DNA of 64,000 bases, taken from the NCBI GenBank assembly GCA_035998495.1, contig DASYHP010000067.1:178218-242217 (forward strand), written 5' to 3'. The DNA comes from Mesorhizobium_B sp035998495. GTDB lineage: Bacteria; Pseudomonadota; Alphaproteobacteria; Rhizobiales; Rhizobiaceae. The notes under the pieces are model-generated. The model was not told the origin of the DNA and ran no database searches. It saw nothing but the letters and a program-made list of their open reading frames with translations. A program made the position numbers and the translations under genes. Shown piece after piece: positions 29,174-37,789 of the stretch. The first letter of the stretch is position 1, and each line of letters begins with the position of its first letter.

Positions 29174-29824
29174 TTAACTGCCGAGCAATTGCCGCACAAC
29201 CGGCGCGAGCGCCCGGCCGACGGCCCTGGTGTTCTCGGCGTCGAGATGGATGCCGTCGAGCGGCGTGGTCTTCGCGACGCCGCCGGCGTCGAAGAAGGCG
29301 CAGCCCATCTGCTGGGCGATGTCCGAATAACGCTCCGCGAGCTTCGGCGACTCCTCGACGGCGCCTGCGAACATCTCGGTGAAATCGCGGTCCTCGGTCG
29401 CGCAGACCGGCGGCGGCGAGACGATGACGATGGCCGGCGCGGGCGCGCCCATCGGGTAATCGTGACCGCGCGCGACCTCGATCAGCCGCTCCATGCCCTG
29501 CTTGGCCGCGACCGCGCGGCCGGCGATCCACGGCTTCATGTCGTTCGCGCCGAGAAACAGGATGAGGCAGTCGAGCGGCCCGTGCGTGGTGAGGAGCGTC
29601 GGCAACAGGCGCAGACCGTTGCGGTCGGCCGCGCCCACATGGTCGTCGAATGCTGTGGTGCGGCCGTTCAGCCCTTCAGGGATGACGAGGAAGCCGTCGC
29701 CGAGTTCCCGCTGGAGCACGGTCGGCCAACGATCCTCGTAGGCGTGCCGCGACGGCCCTTCGGCGTTGTAGCCCCAGGTCAGCGAGTCGCCGTAGCAGAG
29801 GACCGTCTTTGCAGCGGCGTTCAC
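29174..29824 (-). CDS. SGNH/GDSL-type hydrolase (arylesterase-like)
   Basis: The 216-residue protein is an SGNH hydrolase. Block I is CYGDSLTWGYN with the nucleophilic serine, block III is LFLGANDMK, and block V is LDGIHLDAEN with the catalytic aspartate and histidine. It has no signal peptide and is probably a cytoplasmic esterase of unknown substrate. Its GTG start overlaps the pdhC stop by four bases. It is a regular neighbour of pdhC in Rhizobiales. Confidence 0.88.
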   Translation of the reverse strand: MNAAAKTVLCYGDSLTWGYNAEGPSRHAYEDRWPTVLQRELGDGFLVIPEGLNGRTTAFDDHVGAADRNGLRLLPTLLTTHGPLDCLILFLGANDMKPWIAGRAVAAKQGMERLIEVARGHDYPMGAPAPAIVIVSPPPVCATEDRDFTEMFAGAVEESPKLAERYSDIAQQMGCAFFDAGGVAKTTPLDGIHLDAENTRAVGRALAPVVRQLLGS

Positions 29825-31278
29825 ACCAGCATCCCCATTGGATGCTCAATGTGCCGCTTGAAGGCGGCGAGCAGTTCCGCGCCGAGCGCGCCGTCCACCG
29901 CGCGGTGGTCGGTGGAAAGCGTGACCGTCATCATATTGGCGGCCTTGATCTCGCCGTTCCTGACCACCGGCCGCTCCTCGCCCGCGCCGACTGCCAGGAT
30001 GGTCGCGTGCGGCGGGTTGATGACGGCCGAAAAGTCCTTGATGCCGAACATGCCGAGGTTCGACACGGCCGTGGTTCCGCCCTGATACTCTTCGGGCTTG
30101 AGCTTGCGGTTTCTCGCGCGAGAGGCGAGGTCCTTCATCTCGTTGGAGATGGCCGACAGCGTCTTTTCCTCCGCGCGGCGGATGATGGGCGTGATGAGGC
30201 CGCCGGGAATCGAGACGGCGACGCCCACATCCGCGTGGCGGTGGCGGACCATCGCGCTTTCGGTCCAGGACGCGTTGGCGTCCGGCACGTCGCGGAGCGC
30301 CAGCGCCATGGCCTTGATGACGAGGTCGTTGACGGACAGCTTGTAGAGCGGCGTCTCGCCCTTGTCGCTCTTGCGCAAGGGCGCGGCCGCGTTCAACTGC
30401 TGGCGAAGCGCGAGCAGCGCGTCGATCTCGCAGTCGAGCGTGAGATAGAAGTGCGGGATCGTGCTCTTGGCCTCGACCAGCCGCCGCGCGATGGTTTTGC
30501 GCATGTTGTCGTGCGGCACGAGCTCGTAGGAGCCTTCGGCGAAAAGCTTCAGCACCGCCTCGTCCGACATCGGCTTGGGCGCGGGCGACGGCGCGGCAGG
30601 AGCCGGCTGAGCGGCCGCCGGGGCTGCGGCGGGCGCGGGTTGCGCCGCCGGCTTGCCGCCGCCGGCGTGTGCGGCTTCGATGTCGGCCTTCACGATGCGC
30701 CCATGCGGGCCTGAGCCTTGCACCGCGCTCAAGTCGATGCCCGCCTCCTTGGCGAGCCGGCGGGCGAGCGGCGAGGCGAAGCTGCGGGTTTGGGCCTGGC
30801 CGTTCACGCCTCCGGCCGAAGGGGCCGGCGCAGGCTGCGCGCCGCCGCCCTGCTGCGGCGGCTGCGGGCCCGTGCCGCTCTGCGGCATGGCGCTGCCGCC
30901 ATAGCCGTCGCGCACGGGCTCCTCGGATGCTGGAGGGGACGACCCATTGCCGCCGCCGGACGGCTTGGCCACGGGGCCAGTCGTTGGCGGGCTGGCAGTC
31001 TGGCCCGCGGGCGCGGCGCCAGCGCCGGCCTCCTCGTCCTCACCGGCGAGCACCGCGATCACCGTATTGACCTTCACGCCTTCCGTGCCGGCGGGGACGA
31101 GGATCTGCGCCACCGTGCCCTCGTCCACCGCCTCCACCTCCATGGTGGCCTTGTCGGTCTCGATCTCGGCGATCACGTCGCCGGGCGAAACGTGATCGCC
31201 CTCCTTGACGAGCCATTTGGCGAGATTGCCCTCCTCCATGGTGGGCGACAGCGCCGGCATGGTGATGTTGATGGGCAT
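29821..31278 (-). CDS. pdhC: Pyruvate dehydrogenase E2, dihydrolipoamide acetyltransferase
   Basis: E2 passes the acetyl group to CoA and forms the core of the complex. The 485-residue protein has one lipoyl domain at residues 1-77 with the modified lysine in EIETDKATMEVEA. A long Ala/Pro linker and an E3/E1-binding domain (ASPLARRLAKEAGIDLSAV) follow, then a catalytic domain ending in the TLSTDHRAVDG motif. The ATG follows the Uma2 stop directly. Confidence 0.96.
   Translation of the reverse strand: MPINITMPALSPTMEEGNLAKWLVKEGDHVSPGDVIAEIETDKATMEVEAVDEGTVAQILVPAGTEGVKVNTVIAVLAGEDEEAGAGAAPAGQTASPPTTGPVAKPSGGGNGSSPPASEEPVRDGYGGSAMPQSGTGPQPPQQGGGAQPAPAPSAGGVNGQAQTRSFASPLARRLAKEAGIDLSAVQGSGPHGRIVKADIEAAHAGGGKPAAQPAPAAAPAAAQPAPAAPSPAPKPMSDEAVLKLFAEGSYELVPHDNMRKTIARRLVEAKSTIPHFYLTLDCEIDALLALRQQLNAAAPLRKSDKGETPLYKLSVNDLVIKAMALALRDVPDANASWTESAMVRHRHADVGVAVSIPGGLITPIIRRAEEKTLSAISNEMKDLASRARNRKLKPEEYQGGTTAVSNLGMFGIKDFSAVINPPHATILAVGAGEERPVVRNGEIKAANMMTVTLSTDHRAVDGALGAELLAAFKRHIEHPMGMLV
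31127..31179. repeat. 53-bp direct repeat, copy in pdhC lipoyl domain
   Basis: These 53 bases are identical to 33303-33355 in pdhB, in the same orientation. Both encode the TDKATMEVEAVDEG part of a lipoyl domain. The flanking bases differ, so the identity probably reflects protein constraint plus possible gene conversion. Confidence 0.85.
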
Positions 31279-31917
31279 TCAGCGGTCCCCGGCAAAGTAA
31301 GGCGTTGCGTCTTCGTTCAGGCCAAGCGGGCGATCCAACGGCCATAGATCGGCGAGCGAGAAGGAGATGGCGTCGAAGGGAGGCGCACTCACCCGATCAT
31401 CTGAGGTCCATGTTCCTACAAGCAGCCAATGTCCACCTGTCAGGGTGAATACCTCCAGCACCTGCACGCGGGGGTCGAGCAGCCAAAGGTGCTGGACACC
31501 AATTTGACCATAGATCACGCGTTTGCGCCCACGGTCTTGATGAACCGTGGAAGCGGAGAGAACTTCGCAGACCCAGTCGGGCGCGATTTCGAAATAGGCG
31601 GTGGCCGGCAAAGCAGCGAGCCGTTCACGGCGCCACGCAGCGAGGTCCGGGACAAGCACGTGGTCGGCGATATGGAGTTCTGGTTCGGTCGCAAACACCC
31701 AGCCGCCCGGCCCACCTCGACCCTTCTGGAAGGGGCTCGTCAGTTCGTCGGCAAGGGAGTTCGCGGCCAAGGAATGTCTGGGCGACGGCCTCGGATGCGT
31801 AATCAGCAGTCCATCGATGATCTCCGCCACGAGGTGTGGCGGCACGGCTTCAAGGTCGGCATAGGTCGCCCGCTGCTTCGCAGGCTCGGCCATGATGGTC
31901 GATGCTGCCCCCGACAT
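31279..31917 (-). CDS. Uma2 family (DUF820) putative endonuclease
   Basis: The 212-residue protein belongs to the Uma2/DUF820 family, which has a PD-(D/E)XK nuclease fold. Active-site positions appear intact: Asp in VLVPDLAAWRRE, Glu in WVCEVLSAS, and the lysine region DRGRKRVIYGQ. GVQHLWLLDP then closes the fold. The family is patchy, multicopy and of unknown role. It lies 19 bases after pdhB and ends flush with the pdhC start, so it is inside the pdh operon; this is not its usual place. Start could be 31917 or 31893. Confidence 0.85.
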   Translation of the reverse strand: MSGAASTIMAEPAKQRATYADLEAVPPHLVAEIIDGLLITHPRPSPRHSLAANSLADELTSPFQKGRGGPGGWVFATEPELHIADHVLVPDLAAWRRERLAALPATAYFEIAPDWVCEVLSASTVHQDRGRKRVIYGQIGVQHLWLLDPRVQVLEVFTLTGGHWLLVGTWTSDDRVSAPPFDAISFSLADLWPLDRPLGLNEDATPYFAGDR

Positions 31918-31936
31918 GCCTTTTGACCAACAGCCC

Positions 31937-33454
31937 TCAGTTGCGATACGTCACCGCCTTCACGGCTTCCACCACCTCGGCCACATTGGGCAAAGCCAGC
32001 TTTTCGAGGTTCGCGGCATAAGGCATCGGCACGTCCTTGCCGGCGATGGTGATGACAGGCGCGTCGAGGAAGTCGAAGGCGCGCTGCATCACTTGGCTCG
32101 CGATGTGGTCGCCCACGGATGACTGCGGGAATCCCTCTTCCACGACCACCAGCCGGTTGGTCTTCTTGACCGACTCGACCACCGTATCCAGGTCCATCGG
32201 GCGGATGGTGCGCAGGTCGACGATCTCGACGTCGAGCCCCATGCCGCGCAGCTCGGCCTCCGCCTTCACGGCATAGGTCATGCCGATGCCGAAGGAAACG
32301 ATGGTGGCGTCCTTGCCATGCTTGTGGATTCGCGCTTTGCCGATCGGCAGCACGAAGTCGTCGAGCCTCGGCACCTCGAAGCTCTGGCCGTAAAGGATCT
32401 CGTTCTCCAGGAAGATCACCGGATTCGGGTCGCGGATCGCCGCTTTCAACAAACCTTTGGCGTCGGCCGCCGTGTAGGGCATCACCACCTTGAGGCCCGA
32501 CACGTTCGAATACCACGCCGCGTAATCATGGCTGTGCTGGGCCGCCACGCGCGCCGCCGCGCCGTTGGGCCCGCGGAACACGATGGGCGCGCCCATCTGC
32601 CCGCCCGACATGTAAAGCGTCTTCGCCGCCGAGTTGATGATCTGGTCGATCGCCTGCATGGCGAAGTTGAAGGTCATGAACTCGACGATGGGCTTCAGCC
32701 CCGCGAAGGCCGCGCCGACGCCGACGCCCGCGAAGCCGTGCTCGGTGATGGGCGTGTCCACCACGCGCTGCGGGCCGAACTCCTGCAACAGGCCCTGCGT
32801 GATCTTGTAGGCGCCCTGGTACTCACCGACCTCCTCGCCCATGACGAACACGTCCGGGTCGCGGCGCATTTCCTCCGCCATGGCGTCGCGCAGCGCCTCG
32901 CGCACCGTGGTCGGCGCCATTTCCGTGCCTTCGGGGATGTCCGGATCGCTGGCGGCCTGGGCGCGCGGCTGGGCGGCCGCCTTGGGCGTGTCGGCGCGCG
33001 CGGCCACGGTCGGCCCCGTGGCGCTGCCCATGTTGAGATTGCCTTCGTCGCCGCGCTCCTGCTCGGGCGAGGGCGCGCCCACCTCAGTGGTGGCGTTGGG
33101 CTGCGGCGAAGGCGCGGAGCCTCCATTCGCGCGTGACTGGGGAGTGTTGGCGCCGGCCTCCTGGCCGTCGCCGCTCGAGCCCGCCTGGCTCGCCAAAGTG
33201 TCGGCGCCTTCGTCTTCGCCCAAGAGCATGGCGATGGGCGTGTTGACCTTCACGCCTTCGGTGCCCGCGGGGATGAGGATCTTGCCGAGCGTCCCTTCAT
33301 CGACCGCCTCCACCTCCATGGTGGCCTTGTCGGTCTCGATCTCGGCGATCACGTCCCCGGCGACAACCTTGTCGCCCTCGTTCTTGAGCCATTTGGAAAG
33401 ATTGCCCTCCTCCATGGTCGGGGAGAGCGCGGGCATGAGGATCTCGATGGGCAT
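31937..33454 (-). CDS. pdhB: Pyruvate dehydrogenase E1 beta subunit with N-terminal lipoyl domain
   Basis: E1 beta, with PdhA, decarboxylates pyruvate using thiamine diphosphate. Of about 505 residues, 1-78 form a lipoyl domain nearly identical to that of PdhC (MPALSPTMEEGNLSKWL, ETDKATMEVEA). An acidic and Ala/Pro-rich linker follows, then a transketolase-like E1 beta domain with GEEVGEYQGAYKITQGL and a C-terminal transketolase domain. A lipoylated E1 beta is known from alphaproteobacteria. The start is set by the lipoyl domain and by the pdhA stop 11 bases upstream. Confidence 0.95.
   Translation of the reverse strand: MPIEILMPALSPTMEEGNLSKWLKNEGDKVVAGDVIAEIETDKATMEVEAVDEGTLGKILIPAGTEGVKVNTPIAMLLGEDEGADTLASQAGSSGDGQEAGANTPQSRANGGSAPSPQPNATTEVGAPSPEQERGDEGNLNMGSATGPTVAARADTPKAAAQPRAQAASDPDIPEGTEMAPTTVREALRDAMAEEMRRDPDVFVMGEEVGEYQGAYKITQGLLQEFGPQRVVDTPITEHGFAGVGVGAAFAGLKPIVEFMTFNFAMQAIDQIINSAAKTLYMSGGQMGAPIVFRGPNGAAARVAAQHSHDYAAWYSNVSGLKVVMPYTAADAKGLLKAAIRDPNPVIFLENEILYGQSFEVPRLDDFVLPIGKARIHKHGKDATIVSFGIGMTYAVKAEAELRGMGLDVEIVDLRTIRPMDLDTVVESVKKTNRLVVVEEGFPQSSVGDHIASQVMQRAFDFLDAPVITIAGKDVPMPYAANLEKLALPNVAEVVEAVKAVTYRN
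33303..33355. repeat. 53-bp direct repeat, copy in pdhB lipoyl domain
   Basis: This is the second copy of the 53-bp perfect direct repeat also found at 31127-31179 in pdhC, about 2.2 kb away and in the same orientation. Confidence 0.85.
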
Positions 33455-33465
33455 CGGCGGCTCTT

Positions 33466-34503
33466 TCAGCGCAACACGTCGGTCCAAAGCTCGGACACGT
33501 CCGGCTCCGGATCGGTCTGGGCGAACTCCGCCGCGTCGGCCACGATGTCGCGCACCTCCTTGTCGATGGCCTTCAACTCGTCCTCGCCCAGCCCGTGCTC
33601 GCCCAAGAGCCGCGCGCGCACCTGCTCGATGGGATCGTGCTCCGTGCGCATCTTCTGCACCTCGTCCTTGGTGCGGTATTTCGCGGGGTCGGACATGGAG
33701 TGGCCGCGATAGCGGTAGGTCTGCATCTCCAGGATGATCGGCCCCTTGCCGCTCCGGCACCTCTCCATCGCGAGGTCGCCCGCCGCCTTCACGGCGCGGA
33801 CGTCCATGCCGTCCACCTGGAAGCCGGGGATGTTGAAGGAAAGGCCACGCTGCGAGAAATCCGTCTGGGCCGAGGAGCGGGACACGGACGTGCCCATGGC
33901 GTAGCGATTGTTCTCGATGACGTAGATGACGGGCAGCTTCCACAGGGCGGCCATGTTGAAGCTTTCGTAGACCTGGCCCTGGTTGGCGGCGCCGTCGCCG
34001 AAATAGGTCACGGACACGTTGTCGTTGCCGCGATACCTGTTGGCGAAGGCAAGCCCTGTGCCGAGCGACACCTGCGCGCCCACGATGCCGTGACCCCCAT
34101 AGAAGTGCTTCTCCTTCGAGAACATATGCATGGAGCCGCCCTTGCCCTTGGAAAGGCCGCCTCGCCGCCCCGTGAGCTCCGCCATCACCCCGCGCGGAGA
34201 CATGCCGCAGGCCAGCATATGGCCGTGGTCGCGATAACCGGTGATGACCTGATCGCCCTCGATCTGGGCCATCTGCATGCCCGTGACCACCGCCTCCTGG
34301 CCGATATAGAGGTGACAGAAGCCGCCGATGAAGCCCATGCCATAGAGCTGGCCGGCCTTTTCCTCGAAGCGCCGGATCAGGAGCATGTCGCGATAGGCCT
34401 GCAGCTCCTGCGCCCTATCGAACTGGGCCGGAGCGGGCGCCGAGGGCGTCGCGTCGGTGTCGGATGAGGGGGAAGACTGGGCTTTCCGAGCCACAGCAAC
34501 CAT
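33466..34503 (-). CDS. pdhA: Pyruvate dehydrogenase E1 alpha subunit
   Basis: PdhA is the thiamine-diphosphate-binding subunit of E1. The 345-residue protein has GFCHLYIGQEAV, the thiamine-diphosphate motif YFGDGAANQGQVYESFNMA, and the ENNRYAMGTS and YRYRGHSMSDP segments that hold the regulated loop in homologues. GGGAG precedes the ATG. It is the first gene of the pdhA-pdhB-Uma2-pdhC-SGNH-lpdA run; the 150 bases to ftsB probably contain the promoter. Confidence 0.97.
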   Translation of the reverse strand: MVAVARKAQSSPSSDTDATPSAPAPAQFDRAQELQAYRDMLLIRRFEEKAGQLYGMGFIGGFCHLYIGQEAVVTGMQMAQIEGDQVITGYRDHGHMLACGMSPRGVMAELTGRRGGLSKGKGGSMHMFSKEKHFYGGHGIVGAQVSLGTGLAFANRYRGNDNVSVTYFGDGAANQGQVYESFNMAALWKLPVIYVIENNRYAMGTSVSRSSAQTDFSQRGLSFNIPGFQVDGMDVRAVKAAGDLAMERCRSGKGPIILEMQTYRYRGHSMSDPAKYRTKDEVQKMRTEHDPIEQVRARLLGEHGLGEDELKAIDKEVRDIVADAAEFAQTDPEPDVSELWTDVLR

Positions 34504-34656
34504 GCATCACTCCCTAAGCCGTCTCTTGTCGGACATCAGCGGAATTTGGAGGATTCCGCCTTTGCGGCAAGAGCTAGCATGCGCGCGAGCCTTCGGCCAT
34601 GCGGAATTATCGCATGCCTGTCATGCGCTTCCCGCTCGAGAGCCGTGGGGCGGCGG

Positions 34657-34983
34657 TCAGCTTCCCGGAGCGATCGGGCGGATGATCGTCAGCTCGTCGG
34701 CATGGGAAAGGTTGAGCGCGCGGCGCGCCTGCTCGTCCACGAGGTCGCGGTCCAGGCTGCCGTCCTGCATCATGGACACCCGGTGCTCCAGCGCCTCGCG
34801 CCCCTCGCGCAAGGTGCGCAACTGCGTCTGAAGCTCCGCCTCGCGGGCGAGATAGCGTTCGGTCGAGCGGATGCCGTATTCGCCCTGGAAGGCGTGGTAG
34901 CCGAAATAGACGCTGACGGCGGCCGAGATCGCGGGCACGATCAGGCGTCCGGTCCAACTCTGCTTGTGCTGGCGTGTCCACAT
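34657..34983 (-). CDS. ftsB: Septum formation initiator FtsB/DivIC
   Basis: The 108-residue protein has one N-terminal membrane helix (LIVPAISAAVSVYFGYHAF) and a periplasmic coiled coil (REAELQTQLRTLREGREALE), the FtsB/DivIC architecture of the divisome FtsQLB complex. It lies between eno and pdhA, its conserved position in alphaproteobacteria. Confidence 0.9.
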   Translation of the reverse strand: MWTRQHKQSWTGRLIVPAISAAVSVYFGYHAFQGEYGIRSTERYLAREAELQTQLRTLREGREALEHRVSMMQDGSLDRDLVDEQARRALNLSHADELTIIRPIAPGS

Positions 34984-35026
34984 GGCGGCGCGGGTCCTTG
35001 TCCCACGCCACCTTGGCCGAACAGGC

Positions 35027-36319
35027 TTAACGAGCGGTTGCCGTGGCCGCCCTTACCGCCGCGCGACCGCCATACTTCGCCTGCTTTCCGAGCTCCTCCT
35101 CGATGCGGATGAGCTGGTTGTACTTGGCCGTACGGTCGGAGCGGGCGAGCGAGCCCGTCTTGATCTGCCCGCAATTGGTGGCGACCGCGAGGTCGGCGAT
35201 GGTCGCGTCCTCCGTCTCGCCCGAGCGATGCGACATCACGGCCGTGTAGCTGGCTTGGTGCGCCATGGCGACCGCCTCCAGCGTTTCGGTCAGCGAGCCG
35301 ATCTGGTTGACCTTCACGAGGATCGAGTTCGCGACGCCGATGCGGATGCCGTCGCGCAGCCGCGCCGTGTTGGTGACGAACAGGTCGTCGCCGACGAGCT
35401 GAATTTCCTTTCCGGCCAGCTCGGTCAGCGCTTTCCAGCCGTCCCAGTCGTCCTCCGCCATGGCGTCCTCGATGGAGATGATGGGGAAGTCGCGGGCGAG
35501 CTGGGCGAGATAGCGCGCCTGCTCGTCCGGCGAACGGGTCTGGCCCGTGCCCTCATAGACGTAGCGGCCGTCCTTGAAGAACTCCGTGGCGGCGCAATCC
35601 AGCGCGATCGCCACCTCCTCGCCCGGCTTGAAGCCCGCCTTCTCGACCGACTTCATGATGAAGTCGAGCGCGTCCTCGGCCGTGTTGAGGTTGGGCGCGA
35701 AGCCGCCCTCGTCGCCGACATTGGTGTTGTGCCCGGCTTCCTTCAGGCCCTTCTTCAGCGTGTGGAAGATCTCCGAGCCCCAGCGCACGGCCTCGCGCAG
35801 GCTCGGCGCGCCGACGGGCATCACCATGAATTCCTGGAAGTCGATGGGGTTGTCGGCATGCGCCCCGCCATTGATGATGTTCATCATCGGCACGGGCAGG
35901 ATGCGCGCATTCGTGCCCCCGACATAGCGGTAGAGCGGCAGGCCCGAGGCCTCTGCCGCCGCCTTGGCGACCGCCAGCGACACGCCGAGAATGGCGTTCG
36001 CCCCGAGCCGGCCCTTGTTGGGCGTGCCGTCGAGCTCGATCATGGTCTGGTCGATCTTGGCCTGGTCCTCGGCGTCGAGCCCGCCGATCGCCTCAAACAG
36101 CTCGCCGTTGACGGCGTCCACGGCTTGTTTGACGCCTTTGCCGAGAAATCGCGTGCCGCCGTCGCGCAGCTCGACGGCCTCATGCGCGCCGGTGGAGGCG
36201 CCGGAGGGCACCGCCGCGCGGCCCATGGAACCGTCTTCGAGCACCACATCGACCTCGACGGTCGGGTTGCCGCGGCTGTCGAGAATCTCGCGTCCGATGA
36301 TGTCGACGATGGCGGTCAT
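35027..36319 (-). CDS. eno: Enolase
   Basis: Enolase interconverts 2-phosphoglycerate and phosphoenolpyruvate. The 430-residue protein has GREILDSRGNPTVEVDV at the start, the magnesium ligands in the ALDCAATEF, SIEDAMAEDDWDGW and VGDDLFVTN segments, and the SHRSGETEDATIADLAVA signature. Length and start are standard for the family. Confidence 0.98.
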   Translation of the reverse strand: MTAIVDIIGREILDSRGNPTVEVDVVLEDGSMGRAAVPSGASTGAHEAVELRDGGTRFLGKGVKQAVDAVNGELFEAIGGLDAEDQAKIDQTMIELDGTPNKGRLGANAILGVSLAVAKAAAEASGLPLYRYVGGTNARILPVPMMNIINGGAHADNPIDFQEFMVMPVGAPSLREAVRWGSEIFHTLKKGLKEAGHNTNVGDEGGFAPNLNTAEDALDFIMKSVEKAGFKPGEEVAIALDCAATEFFKDGRYVYEGTGQTRSPDEQARYLAQLARDFPIISIEDAMAEDDWDGWKALTELAGKEIQLVGDDLFVTNTARLRDGIRIGVANSILVKVNQIGSLTETLEAVAMAHQASYTAVMSHRSGETEDATIADLAVATNCGQIKTGSLARSDRTAKYNQLIRIEEELGKQAKYGGRAAVRAATATAR

Positions 36320-36397
36320 GGAAATTCCCCCGGCTGGATCGTGGCGGACCCTCTTAGCCGAAAGGCCGCTGAAGGCAATCGGGAGAAGCCGCCGATC

Positions 36398-36763
36398 TCA
36401 GGACCAATAGGGATCGACCTTGTAATAGTCGTACGACGCGTTGCGCGCGGCCTGCCCGTCGCCGCTGGTCAGATCGTCGAGGGAATAGGCCGGAGCCGCG
36501 GCGAGCTGCTCGTAGGTGAAGGGCACAATGTAGCCGCCGCGGTCCTTGTCGTAGTCCAGCACCGACCAAGGCACCGCGTGGTACTGCGTTCCGATCCCCA
36601 AGAAACCGCCGAAGCTGATCACCGCGAACATGATGTTGTTCGACAGCTTGTCGAGCATCACGTCATGCACGACCCCGATCTTCTCGCCGTTCTGGTTGAA
36701 GACAGTGGTCCCCATGACCTTGGAAGCGGGGATGGCGATCGTGTGGCCGGATGGGGTCGGCAT
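36398..36763 (-). CDS. PRC-barrel domain protein
   Basis: The 121-residue soluble protein has one PRC-barrel domain (residues about 12-85, including ASKVMGTTVFNQNGEKIG and VISFGGFLGIG). The fold is shared with RimM and photosynthetic reaction centre H subunits. Such stand-alone proteins are frequent in Rhizobiales and their role is unknown. AAAGGAG precedes the ATG. Confidence 0.85.
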   Translation of the reverse strand: MPTPSGHTIAIPASKVMGTTVFNQNGEKIGVVHDVMLDKLSNNIMFAVISFGGFLGIGTQYHAVPWSVLDYDKDRGGYIVPFTYEQLAAAPAYSLDDLTSGDGQAARNASYDYYKVDPYWS

Positions 36764-36816
36764 GGCGGCTCCTTTAGCTGTTTCGGCAGGAGAAGCGCCG
36801 ACGCCCGGCTTGGTTC

Positions 36817-37650
36817 CTATCGAGCGGCCTTGGCGATCCGGTCGAAGGCCAGAAGCCGTTCGAGAAGCTCAGGCATCCGGTCGAGGGGCACCATGTTGGG
36901 CCCATCGGAGGGCGCGTTGTCCGGGTCCTGGTGTGTCTCGATGAACACGCCGGCCACGCCGATGGCCACGGCCGCGCGCGACAGCGTCTCCACGAAGCGG
37001 CGGTCGCCGCCCGACGAGCCGCCCTGCCCACCCGGCTGCTGCACGGAATGGGTGGCGTCGAAGATCACGGGCGCGCCGATCTCCGCCATGATCGGCAGGG
37101 CGCGCATGTCCGACACCAGCGTGTTGTAGCCGAAGGACGCGCCGCGCTCCGTGACCAGCACGTCGGCATTGCCGGAGCCTGTGACCTTGGCGACCACGTT
37201 CTTCATGTCCCAGGGCGCGAGGAACTGACCCTTCTTCACGTTGACCACCCGGCCCGTCTTGGCGGCGGCGATCAGCAGGTCCGTCTGACGGCTCAAGAAG
37301 GCGGGGATCTGCAGGACGTCCACGGCTTCGGCCAGGATGCCGCACTGCTCCTCGGTGTGGACGTCCGTCAGCACGGGCAGGCCCAGCTCCTCGCGCAGGT
37401 CGGCGAAGATCGGCAGCGCCGCGTCGAGACCCGCGCCGCGCCTGCCGCCGAGCGAGGTTCGGTTCGCCTTGTCGAAGGAGGTCTTGTAGATCAGCCCGAT
37501 CCCCAATCCGGCCGCCATCTCCTTGAGCCGGCCGGCGATGTCGAAGGCGTGCTGGCGCGTCTCCAACTGGCAGGGGCCGGCGATCAGCGCGAGCGGCAGG
37601 CAGTTGCCGAGCCGCACAGTGCCGACCGAGACTTCGCTGTTGGGTTCCAT
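36817..37650 (-). CDS. kdsA: 3-deoxy-8-phosphooctulonate synthase KdsA
   Basis: KdsA condenses arabinose 5-phosphate with phosphoenolpyruvate to give KDO 8-phosphate for the lipopolysaccharide core. The protein of about 277 residues is a TIM barrel with LIAGPCQLE, YKTSFDKANRTS, LTDVHTEEQC, NVKKGQFLAPWDMKN and FDATHSVQQPGG. AGGTGGA is spaced for the ATG at 37650, which is preferred over 37668. It is divergent from the lipoprotein DD-peptidase gene. Confidence 0.96.
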   Translation of the reverse strand: MEPNSEVSVGTVRLGNCLPLALIAGPCQLETRQHAFDIAGRLKEMAAGLGIGLIYKTSFDKANRTSLGGRRGAGLDAALPIFADLREELGLPVLTDVHTEEQCGILAEAVDVLQIPAFLSRQTDLLIAAAKTGRVVNVKKGQFLAPWDMKNVVAKVTGSGNADVLVTERGASFGYNTLVSDMRALPIMAEIGAPVIFDATHSVQQPGGQGGSSGGDRRFVETLSRAAVAIGVAGVFIETHQDPDNAPSDGPNMVPLDRMPELLERLLAFDRIAKAAR

Positions 37651-37789
37651 ATTCAATCCACCTGCCATGATCGCCGGCCCTCCTGCCGCAATTCGGCAGG
37701 CGCATCAAGCGAGCGCCGGTGAGGCCTGGTTAACTGCTCTTTGACCAGAACGGGTTTTCTTGCTTTATCGCCACTGGAACCTGCCGCCT

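Noticed and set aside
34964..37129. 721-codon open frame antisense to eno, the PRC-barrel gene and kdsA
   Set aside because: Shadow frame; the opposite strand carries complete enzymes with intact active sites.
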